A DNA stretch of 64,000 nucleotides from Kitasatospora sp. DSM 101779 (lineage in GTDB: Bacteria; Actinomycetota; Actinomycetes; Streptomycetales; Streptomycetaceae): positions 7,778,124 through 7,842,123 of the forward strand of contig NZ_JAHTIK010000001.1 of NCBI RefSeq assembly GCF_025655475.1, given 5' to 3'. Each line of letters opens with the position of its first letter. Positions within the stretch are counted from its first letter, which is position 1. This document shows, in pieces, positions 34,931 to 41,663 of this stretch. A program made the translations under genes and the position numbers. The notes under the pieces were generated by a model that was not told the DNA's origin, did no database searches, and saw only the letters and a program-made list of their open reading frames with translations.

Positions 34931-35674
34931 GTGCAGCGGACAGAAGCGCTCTGGCAGTTCACGGGCGGCCAGGGCTGGATGCCGCTGGCCGACCTGGCGG
35001 CGACACTCGTCCTCTCCAGCCTGATCGGCCTGGAGCGGGAGGCGGGGCAGAAGAGCGCCGGCCTGCGCACCCACGCCCTGGTCGGCCTGGGCAGCGCGCT
35101 GTTCGTCAACGTCTCGCGGTACGGCTTCGGCGCCGGGGACCCGTCCCGGGTGGCCGCACAGATCGTCTCCGGCATCGGCTTCATCGGCGGCGGGCTGATC
35201 TTCGTGCGGCGCGACGCCGTGCGCGGCCTGACCACCGCGGCCACGATCTGGCTCACCTGCGCCGTCGGTATGGCCTGCGCCGCAGGGCTCGGCGTCGTCG
35301 CGGTGTTCTGCACGGCCGGCTACTTCCTCATCATCCGCGGCTTCCCCGCCCTGCTGCGGCGGCTGGCTCCGTCGCTGGCGGCCGCCCCGGTGAGCGTCGC
35401 CCTGGTCTACGAGATCGGCCATGCACTGCTGCCCCGGGTGCTGGAGGCGTGCGCGGCGGCCGGCTTCCGGATCGTCGACACCGAGACGGAGCAGGAGCGG
35501 GCGCCGCACCCGCCCGACGGGGACCCTTCCGACGCGCTCATGCGGCTCTGCCTGACCCTGGAGGGTCGCTCGGACATCCGGGTGCTGACCACCGAGCTCG
35601 CCGGCCTCACCGGCATCCGTTCCGTCGCCGTCCGGACGGAGGACTCCCTGCCCGGGCCGCGGGGCGGTGGCTGA
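34931..35674 (+). CDS. MgtC/SapB family membrane protein
   Basis: A 247-residue protein with four or five N-terminal transmembrane helices (~15-150) and a C-terminal ACT-like soluble domain. The family signature is clear: SSLIGLEREAGQKSAGLRTH, then IGFIGGGLIFVRRD and RGLTTAATIWLTCAVGMA. MgtC proteins help survival at low Mg2+ and regulate the F-type ATPase or transporters. GTG 34931 was chosen because it precedes the first conserved helix; the RBS is weak (GGAAGAGGCG). Confidence 0.9.
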   Translation: MQRTEALWQFTGGQGWMPLADLAATLVLSSLIGLEREAGQKSAGLRTHALVGLGSALFVNVSRYGFGAGDPSRVAAQIVSGIGFIGGGLIFVRRDAVRGLTTAATIWLTCAVGMACAAGLGVVAVFCTAGYFLIIRGFPALLRRLAPSLAAAPVSVALVYEIGHALLPRVLEACAAAGFRIVDTETEQERAPHPPDGDPSDALMRLCLTLEGRSDIRVLTTELAGLTGIRSVAVRTEDSLPGPRGGG

Positions 35675-35684
35675 CCGGCAGCGG

Positions 35685-36071
35685 TCAGTCGTTCAGCGGA
35701 GCGAATCCGAGCACCCATCCGAGGGCGTCGGCCACACCGCGCGCGTGCCGCCGCTCGGCCGCCGGCCGCGTGGTGTCCCGGGCGGTCAACAGCGCGGCCC
35801 GCTCCTCGGCGGCGAGGTCCGCGTCGTACCGGCACACGCACACCGTGCCGGTGACGGGGGAGGGCGTCCCGGGCGTCAGCACCCACCGGTAGGCCGCTGC
35901 CGCGCCGCGCGCACCCGGGCCCCCGCACAGGGCGGCGGCGATCGCCGCGCGGTCGATCTCCTCGGGCGTTCTGACGGCGATGAACTCCTGGACGGGCTCC
36001 CGGACGGACTCCTGCGCGGACGCCTGTGGGGACTCCTGTGCCGACTCCTGGACGACGGAAACTGCGGCCAC
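35685..36071 (-). CDS. Hypothetical protein with repetitive N-terminus
   Basis: A 128-residue protein from GTG 36071. Residues ~8-30 are a degenerate repeat built on QESxxES (VVQESAQESPQASAQESVRE). Residues ~35-125 are a compact alpha/beta region (RTPEEIDRAAIAAALCGG... GVADALGWVLGFAPL) with two adjacent cysteines in VCVCRYD. No family recognised. It is convergent with MgtC (10 bp apart) and has a SigB-type promoter. Confidence 0.6.
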   Translation of the reverse strand: MAAVSVVQESAQESPQASAQESVREPVQEFIAVRTPEEIDRAAIAAALCGGPGARGAAAAYRWVLTPGTPSPVTGTVCVCRYDADLAAEERAALLTARDTTRPAAERRHARGVADALGWVLGFAPLND

Positions 36072-36141
36072 GGCGGGGGACCTCCCGGGTGCGGAGCGTT
36101 CGGGCGCACGCCGGGCTGCGGGCGCCGTGAGTCACAGCCAC

Positions 36142-36166
36142 CTACCCTGCACCGGACGGCGCACGC
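36142..36166 (-). promoter_or_regulatory. SigB-type promoter of the 36071 gene
   Basis: On the minus strand GCGT-N15-GGGTAG, extended GGGTAGGTG, ends 70 bp before GTG 36071. It overlaps the 3' end of the phosphatase gene. Confidence 0.6.
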
Positions 36167-38364
36167 CCGCGCGGTGTGCCCGTCGGCGTGTCGCGGTCGC
36201 TCGGGCGGCCGGTCCCGTATCGTGCCGCGCCACCGGGCGCGATGTCCAGGACGAGGACGGCGATGTCGTCGGTCTGCCGGCCCGTGGGCCAGCTGTGGTG
36301 CACGAGGTCGTCGATGAGCCGGTCGGGTGTCCCGGCGCGGCTGTGCGAGAGGAGTCCGGCGAGTTCGGCCGTGGTCCGGGAGGCGTCCGTGCCGGGAACC
36401 TCGACCAGCCCGTCGGTGTACAGGGCCAGCAGTGTTCCGTCGAGGAGCGGGAGCGTGGTGAGCGGGTAGACCGCCTCCGTGGCGGCGCCGAGCAGCGGGC
36501 CGGCCTCCACGGTCAGGACGTGGCTGTGCCCGTTCGGACGGCGCAGCAGAGGCGGCGGATGACCGGCGGAGGCGACGGTGGCCTGGCGCCGGGTGAGGTC
36601 GAGCTGGGCGTAGAGGCAGGAGACGAGCAGGTCGGGGTCGAGGTCGGCGAGCAGCCGGTTGGTGCGGGCGAGCACCTCGTCCGGGGCGGCGCCGGCGGTC
36701 GCATGGGCGTGGACGGCGGTGCGCACCTGGCCCATCAGAGCGGCGGCGGTGGTGTTGTGGCCCTGCACGTCGCCGATGACGGCGGCCGCGGTGCGTTCGT
36801 CGAGCCGGATGAAGTCGTAGAAGTCGCCGCCGACGTCCAGGCCGCGGGTGGCTGCCAGGTAGCGGGAGGCGACCGTGATGCCGGGGACCTGCGGGAGGGA
36901 GTGCGGGAGCAGTGCGTGCTGGAGGTCGTCGGCGAGGTCGTGCTTGGCGTCGTACAGCCGGGCGCGGTCCAGGGCTTGGGCCAGCAGGCCGGCGAGCGAG
37001 GTGAGAACGGCGCGCTCGTCGGCGCTGAACGTCCGGCTGCGGTTGTAGGAGAGGATGCAGACCCCGACCGGCCGCCCGGAGACGATCAGCGGGAGCACGG
37101 CCCAGGCGTGCTTGCCGCTCATCTGCGGGGCACCGGGGTACAGGTCGGCCATCCGGTCCGGGTCGGAGAAGAAGGCGGGGGAGCCGGTGGCCAGCACCTG
37201 GCCGGCGGGAGTGAGGCGGGTGTCGAGCGGCAGGCCGTCCAGCCGGTCGATGTTCGCGGAGGGGTAGCCGCAGTGGCCGATGATCTTCAGTCGGCCAGCG
37301 TCGACGGCCGACAGGACGAGCCCGTCCGCGCCGAAGGCCGGCAGCACCTGCTCGGCGACCGTCTCCACCACGTCGCGGACCCCGACCGCCTCGGTGAGGG
37401 CCGCGGCGAGATGCAGCAGCTGGTACAGGCGGCCGCCCGGGTGCTCGTCCTCCGGCGGGGGTCCGTGTGCGGGGACGGTCCGGCCGTCGGCGTCAGGTCC
37501 GGTGTGCGCCGTGGTGACGCGGATGCTGATGCCGCTGCGGTCGGGGTAGAGCCGGAAGTCCAGCCAGGTGTCCGGCGGCCGCAAGGCGGTGAAGGCGGCG
37601 GGTTCCCTGCTGATGACCGCGGTGCGGTAGCGGTCCTCGACGGCCGGGTCGTCGAGCCACGGCAGAGCCAGCCAGGGCAGGGCGCCGAGCAGTTGCTCCG
37701 GGGTGCGGCCGAGCAGCCTGCCGGCGCCGGCGCTGGCGTAGGCGATCCGGCCCTCCAGGTCCAGGGCGAGGCTGGCCCCGGGCAGCCGCTCGGCGAAGTC
37801 CGCCGCGGCCGGCGGCGGCTGTGCCGGCTCCGGCCCGGCCGGCGGGTCCGGAGCGGTCCGCGGCCGGTCCGGCAGGGTCGGCGGGTGCTCGGCGTCGTCG
37901 AGGAGGCGGGCGAGCCGGCGGGCCCGGCCGGTGATGTGGCCGCGTTCGCGCGGGGTGGCCCGCTGAGGATGGTCGGCGGGGAAGAGCAGCAGGAGGGCGC
38001 CCCACACCCTGCGGGCGCCGGTGAGCGGCGCCGCGGCGAGGGCGAGCGGGTGCGGCAGGGCGGCGGCGAGCCGCGGGTACGCCCGGGCCAGGTCCTGCTG
38101 GGAGCCGACCCAGACGAACTCCTCGTCCCGCACGGCGTCGCTGACCGGCAGCGGTGCGCCGAGCGGGATGCGCCGCCAGGCCGCGGCGAGGCCCGACGGC
38201 AGGCCGAAGCTCACGGCCATCACCAGGACCGGATCCCGGCCGAGGAGGTGGACGGCCCCTGCGGACGCACCCGTCCGGCGGACGGTCGCGGTCAGCTCGG
38301 CGTCCAGCTCCGCGTCCGGACCGGCCGGCTCGTGCCGGGGTTCCTGCTCGGCAGGGGTGTCCAT
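36142..38364 (-). CDS. GAF-PAS-GAF-SpoIIE protein phosphatase (RsbU/RsbP-like)
   Basis: A 740-residue multidomain PP2C-type phosphatase. Residues ~25-165 are a GAF-like sensor, ~190-300 a PAS domain (GASLALDLEGRIAYASAGAG), ~330-490 a second GAF (LLHLAAALTEAVGVRDVVE; GRPVGVCILSYNRSRTF). Residues ~505-725 are the SpoIIE catalytic domain with metal-binding DVGGDFYDF, VIGDVQGHN, YTDGLVE and TDDIAVLVL. It would dephosphorylate STAS antagonists and so activate the sigma factor. It is the only phosphatase among six STAS and three kinase genes in the window, so it is a likely shared activator. No SigB-type promoter was found upstream. Confidence 0.93.
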   Translation of the reverse strand: MDTPAEQEPRHEPAGPDAELDAELTATVRRTGASAGAVHLLGRDPVLVMAVSFGLPSGLAAAWRRIPLGAPLPVSDAVRDEEFVWVGSQQDLARAYPRLAAALPHPLALAAAPLTGARRVWGALLLLFPADHPQRATPRERGHITGRARRLARLLDDAEHPPTLPDRPRTAPDPPAGPEPAQPPPAAADFAERLPGASLALDLEGRIAYASAGAGRLLGRTPEQLLGALPWLALPWLDDPAVEDRYRTAVISREPAAFTALRPPDTWLDFRLYPDRSGISIRVTTAHTGPDADGRTVPAHGPPPEDEHPGGRLYQLLHLAAALTEAVGVRDVVETVAEQVLPAFGADGLVLSAVDAGRLKIIGHCGYPSANIDRLDGLPLDTRLTPAGQVLATGSPAFFSDPDRMADLYPGAPQMSGKHAWAVLPLIVSGRPVGVCILSYNRSRTFSADERAVLTSLAGLLAQALDRARLYDAKHDLADDLQHALLPHSLPQVPGITVASRYLAATRGLDVGGDFYDFIRLDERTAAAVIGDVQGHNTTAAALMGQVRTAVHAHATAGAAPDEVLARTNRLLADLDPDLLVSCLYAQLDLTRRQATVASAGHPPPLLRRPNGHSHVLTVEAGPLLGAATEAVYPLTTLPLLDGTLLALYTDGLVEVPGTDASRTTAELAGLLSHSRAGTPDRLIDDLVHHSWPTGRQTDDIAVLVLDIAPGGAARYGTGRPSDRDTPTGTPRGRAPSGAG

Positions 38365-38502
38365 CAGGGGGCCTCCGGACGTGCCGCCGATCCGGTCACC
38401 GGGCCGGCGCTGTGGGAGGGCTCGCGGGAGGTGGCGCGGCCCCCGGAGCGGCGGCGGCGCCGTCGGGCACCGGCCGTCCTCCGGGGGCCGCAGCGCGGGG
38501 TG

Positions 38503-38826
38503 TCAGCGGCCGAGCGCGTTCTCGAGCTGCTTCTTGTTCATCTTCGAACGACCGTGGATGTTGCGCTGTTTGGCCTCGTTGTAGAGCTGGTCGTAGGTGG
38601 GACCCTGGGCGCCGGAGTGCGAGCGCTGCCCGCCGCGCCGCGAGGACGACATGTCCTGGAGCGAACTGCGGCTGGCGGTCTTCGACTCGCCGTGCCGGGC
38701 GCGTTCCTTGTTCACCGTCCGGGCGGCGATCTCCTCGGCCCGCTTCTCGCTCTCGCCGCGGTCCAGCGCGCTGTCCTTGATGTGCTCGTACTGGCGTTCC
38801 CGCTTCTTGCTCGAACCGGCCGGCAT
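38503..38826 (-). CDS. Rho_N-domain 'plasmid stabilization' family protein
   Basis: A 107-residue basic protein. The N-terminal half is helical and charged (KKRERQYEHIKDSALDRG; AEEIAARTVNKERARHG), the middle is Ser/Arg-rich, and the C-terminus (TYDQLYNEAKQRNIHGRSKM) is a Rho_N/SAP-like helix-extended-loop fold that binds nucleic acid. It is widely conserved in actinobacteria under a plasmid-stabilization name, without evidence for that role. RBS GAGGAG precedes ATG 38826, and the SigB-type promoter makes a stress role in RNA or DNA binding more likely. Confidence 0.85.
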   Translation of the reverse strand: MPAGSSKKRERQYEHIKDSALDRGESEKRAEEIAARTVNKERARHGESKTASRSSLQDMSSSRRGGQRSHSGAQGPTYDQLYNEAKQRNIHGRSKMNKKQLENALGR

Positions 38827-38870
38827 GGCTCCTCCTCGGGCTCACTGGTGCCGTGTGCCTGGCCGCGCGC

Positions 38871-38895
38871 CTACCCCGCGCACCCCCGCTCACGC
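38871..38895 (-). promoter_or_regulatory. SigB-type promoter of the 38826 gene
   Basis: On the minus strand GCGT-N15-GGGTAG, extended GGGTAGGCG, ends 44 bp before the ATG. Confidence 0.65.
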
Positions 38896-38955
38896 ATGGC
38901 GGTCGGCGCTCGACCGTGACACGCAGGGTTCCGTCGGATTGGCCGGGCCGGCGGG

Positions 38956-38980
38956 CGGTGGGGCGGGCGATCGGGGGTAG
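38956..38980 (+). promoter_or_regulatory. Weak SigB-type promoter candidate (39120 STAS gene)
   Basis: CGGT-N15-GGGTAG; the first base of the -35 deviates and the start codon is 139 bp away. Confidence 0.3.
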
Positions 38981-39119
38981 GGGTGGTGTACCGGGGGTCG
39001 TCATCGTGACGTTCGCCGGATGCCCGTCGGCTGTCGCCGCACTGTCTCCCGATCCCGCGAGGACATGTTGCCCCGGCCCACCGTGAGGTGGAGCCTTCGG
39101 TGGGCTCGGAGGGCACGTC

Positions 39120-39551
39120 ATGGCTTCCTTCGACCGCATTGCGCCGCCCGTCGCGCCGGCGCCGGACCTGAAAGCCTGCACCGCTTCGGCGGGGGAGGCG
39201 GTGACCTGCTCGTTCGCCGGGAACCTGCACCTGGACAGCGAGGACCAGGTGGGGCTGACGCTCCGCGAGGCCATCGGCCGGCGCCCGGCCGTCCTCGCCG
39301 TCGACCTGTCCGCCGTGCAGGTGTTCACCTCGAGCGGCTTGAACGCGCTGCTCGTCGCCCGCCGTGCCGCACACGCCGAGGGAGTGCCGATGGTCCTGGT
39401 GGCCCCGAGCCGGAGCGTGTGGCGCGTCCTGCAGATCACCGAGGCCCACCTGGTCCTTCCGGTCTTCCCGACCGTCGAGCAGGCGCTGGCCCACCAGGGC
39501 GCGTCCAACCGGGGCGCATCCCCGTCGCCGAGCGATGCGTACGGGGTGTAG
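39120..39551 (+). CDS. STAS-domain anti-anti-sigma protein with a repeat-encoded C-terminus
   Basis: A 143-residue STAS protein. The core is LAVDLSAVQVFTSSGLNALL with Ser at the phosphorylation position, followed by VLQITEAHLVLPVFPTVEQA. It diverges from the other five (F-T-S-S-G rather than F-C-x-x-A-G). The last 14 codons (NRGASPSPSDAYGV) and the stop lie in the first copy of a 44-bp tandem repeat, so the original C-terminus was probably replaced. The anti-sigma gene at 39661 follows and is its likely partner. Confidence 0.82.
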   Translation: MASFDRIAPPVAPAPDLKACTASAGEAVTCSFAGNLHLDSEDQVGLTLREAIGRRPAVLAVDLSAVQVFTSSGLNALLVARRAAHAEGVPMVLVAPSRSVWRVLQITEAHLVLPVFPTVEQALAHQGASNRGASPSPSDAYGV

Positions 39552-39595
39552 ACCGGGGCGCATCCCCGTCGCCGAGCGATGCGTACGGGGTGTAG
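39508..39595 (+). repeat. Perfect 44-bp tandem duplication
   Basis: Copy 1 is 39508-39551 and copy 2 is 39552-39595, identical base for base. Each begins ACCGGGGCGCATCCCCGTCG and ends GTACGGGGTGTAG. Each copy contains CCCCGT...ACGGGG able to form a stem. The unit ends with TAG in the STAS frame. Confidence 0.95.
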
Positions 39596-39660
39596 GACGC
39601 CGCGGAGCGGGGACACGCGAGCACCAGCGAACGCCCTTGTCGGTCCGCTCGGGAACACTC

Positions 39661-40077
39661 ATGCCACCGCTCGCCACCTCTGCGAACCACCATCGCCGCC
39701 TGGCCTTCGATCCGGGCGAGCGGAGAGGCTGCGTCCGCCGCGGCATCGACTTCACCCGCCTCACCCTGGCGCAATGGCGGCCCGGCACCGACCCGGCGGT
39801 CGCGGACGACGTGATCCTGGTGGCGGCCGAACTGCTCGCCAACGCCGTCGACCACGCCGGTGGCCCACTGGCCATGGAGCTGCGTCTCGACCGGCGGGCC
39901 GACCGCCTGCGGATCGACGTCGACGACGCAGCCATCGCCGAACCGGGGATCCGGCCCGTCCGGCCGCTGGAGCCGCACCACCGAGGGCTGCGCATCGTCG
40001 ACCACATCGCCGCGGCCTGGGGCAGCCGTCCGAATGCCGCGGGCAAGACCGTCTGGGCCGAACTCCACCTGCCCTGA
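39661..40077 (+). CDS. HATPase anti-sigma factor (RsbW-like)
   Basis: A 138-residue GHKL-type kinase. The N box is AELLANAVDHA (E-x3-N). The G1 region is less typical (DVDDAAIAEP), and the G2 box reads HHRGLRIVDHI, keeping G-L but with HR for GH. It ends KTVWAELHLP like the two other copies. ATG 39661 is used; in-frame upstream starts would enter the duplicated repeat. It lies 110 bp after the 39120 STAS gene. The altered ATP-lid may weaken kinase activity. Confidence 0.82.
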   Translation: MPPLATSANHHRRLAFDPGERRGCVRRGIDFTRLTLAQWRPGTDPAVADDVILVAAELLANAVDHAGGPLAMELRLDRRADRLRIDVDDAAIAEPGIRPVRPLEPHHRGLRIVDHIAAAWGSRPNAAGKTVWAELHLP

Positions 40078-40329
40078 GGCCACCTCACCACGCACCACGG
40101 GTGGCGCGGCCTGCTTCGATATGACGAACCCGGATCAGGGTGAGTGGAGGCCGACCCCCGGTGCGGCGATGTTGCGGAAGGCGCCCGGGGACGGCGGAGC
40201 AGGCCACCGTCACGGCGAGCGGGACGGTGAGGCCCGTGTGCTCGGCCTTCTCCGACACCGTCGACCACTCGCCGACACTGTCCATGCAGACCACCTGCCG
40301 ACCCGGGCGGCGGGCCCGCCCGGCACCGC

Positions 40330-40788
40330 TCAGGGCCGGCGGACCGGATCTGCCGCGCTCGGAACTCCCGTTCCCGGATCGCCCAGAGGGTGCGGACGGC
40401 CGTTCGTCCGAGGCATCCCGTGCCCGGCCCGGCCGGATTCGGCTGACGTGACCGCCGGGCAGTTCCGGTCGACGGCGAACACGCGGTCGGCCCCGGTGAG
40501 GCGCAGCAGCTGGCGCATCTGCCGCCGAGGAGCCGCGAGGCGGAAGGCGATGCCGGCGGCAAGGGCGGCCTCGCGGGCGCGCAACAGCTCGTTGAGTCCG
40601 GCGGCCGCGCAGAACTCCAGGCCGCTGCAGTCGACCACGACGGCGGCCGGGACCGGTCGCGCGCCCACCGCCGTGCGCAGGGCCGTTCGAAGGGGGTCGG
40701 TGGTGTCCATGTCGGCGTCACCGGAGACCGCCACCACCCGCACGCCTCCCGGCCCACTGCGATGGGCGATGCCGAGCACAGGTTGCAC
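40330..40788 (-). CDS. STAS-domain anti-anti-sigma-like protein, phosphosite Ala, C-terminal extension
   Basis: A 152-residue protein from GTG 40788, which follows AGGAGACCGAG. Residues 1-108 are a STAS domain almost identical in pattern to the 26124 protein (VVVDCSGLEFCAAAGLNELL), but the phosphorylated residue is Ala. It cannot be inactivated by phosphorylation there and may be a permanently active antagonist. About 40 extra C-terminal residues (SAESGRAGHGMPRTNGRP...) are absent from its paralogues and low-complexity, perhaps read-through after loss of the old stop. Confidence 0.8.
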   Translation of the reverse strand: MQPVLGIAHRSGPGGVRVVAVSGDADMDTTDPLRTALRTAVGARPVPAAVVVDCSGLEFCAAAGLNELLRAREAALAAGIAFRLAAPRRQMRQLLRLTGADRVFAVDRNCPAVTSAESGRAGHGMPRTNGRPHPLGDPGTGVPSAADPVRRP

Positions 40789-41101
40789 CTCGGTCTCCTG
40801 CCGATCGGTCTGCTTGCCTCGGACGAGTCCTGCCTTCCCGCACCTTCCCGCACTGACAGCCTGGAGGCACCGCCGCCGCGTCCGCATCCCCCGGGACGAA
40901 GGCCGCCGCTTCCGGCAGGCCGTTCCACGAAGGTCGCGCGGCGGGGCTCGCCGCCCGACCTGCCGGCTGCACGGACGAGCGTCCGAGGCCGGGCGGACCG
41001 TGTCGGCTGCCTGCCGGGACGGCGCAGTCACGCAGCCGCATGGCCGGCGGCGGACCGGGTGCACGCCGGGCCGCCTCCGACGAGCCGTGGCGGGTCGGCG
41101 C

Positions 41102-41218
41102 GGCGAGGCGGTCCGGGACCGGCATCCCCAGCACCGGTCGGGTCTCCGCCATGGTGTGCCCGAACAGGGCGATGACGTCGGCGTGGTCGACGTCGGCGAA
41201 CGAGCCGGACTGGCCGTC
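41102..41218 (-). pseudogene. Molybdopterin oxidoreductase fragment, inverted piece
   Basis: Read on the minus strand this encodes DGQSGSFADVDHADVIALFG and HTMAETRPVLGMPVPDRLA. It matches the part of formate-dehydrogenase-like oxidoreductases where ADVVALFGHNMAETQ is usual. Neither end continues into the expected sequence on this strand. The next part of such a protein is found on the opposite strand at 41223. Confidence 0.6.
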
Positions 41219-41222
41219 GCCG

Positions 41223-41300
41223 GTGTGCGTCGACCCGCGCCCGACTGCGGTGGCCCGCCGCACTGCCGTGTACCTGGCGCCGCGCTCCGGCACCGACGTA
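41223..41300 (+). pseudogene. Molybdopterin oxidoreductase fragment, plus-strand piece
   Basis: Plus-strand VCVDPRPTAVARRTAVYLAP followed by RSGTDV corresponds to the VDPRxTPVARxAxVHLAPRPGTN segment that directly follows DRLAGP in intact enzymes. The preceding segment lies inverted next to it, so the gene is dead. Confidence 0.6.
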
Positions 41301-41600
41301 CGGCCTCGCCCTGCCCGGGCCCGGTGGCGACAGCCCAGGCGCAGACCGCCGACACCCTCGGGCGGCGTCCGAAGAGCGGCCTGCTGCCGGACGACCTGCG
41401 GCTTCTCCACCTCGCCGCCACCGAGAACTCCCACCACTGGGAGATGCCCGCCCAGGTGGCACGCCACCCGCGACGGCCGCCTGCACCCGGCCTCGCCACC
41501 GACCGCCGTCCGCAGACCCCGCGTCAGACGCGGTGGGCCGACAGCGTGATCAGAACGCTGTACCCGCAGCCGCTCAGCAGCAGGTGATCGGCCTGCCGCC

Positions 41601-41624
41601 GTTTCGTCCGGTCCTCGGGGGTAG
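41601..41624 (+). promoter_or_regulatory. SigB-type promoter of the catalase-mycothione reductase operon
   Basis: GTTT-N14-GGGTAG, extended GGGTAGGCG, ends 40 bp before ATG 41664. It is the closest match to the known SigB consensus in the window. Confidence 0.75.
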
Positions 41625-41663
41625 GCGCGTACCCGTGCGGCGACAGTGACCCGGGAGGACGAG

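Larger units (their letters stand above)
40789..41663. other. 875-bp decayed region upstream of the catalase gene
   Basis: No intact gene is seen. It contains two opposed fragments of a molybdopterin oxidoreductase (41102-41300), a remnant of an unknown helical protein on the plus strand ending at 41587 (DDLRLLHLAATENSHHWEMP), and the catalase promoter at 41601-41624. Confidence 0.6.
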
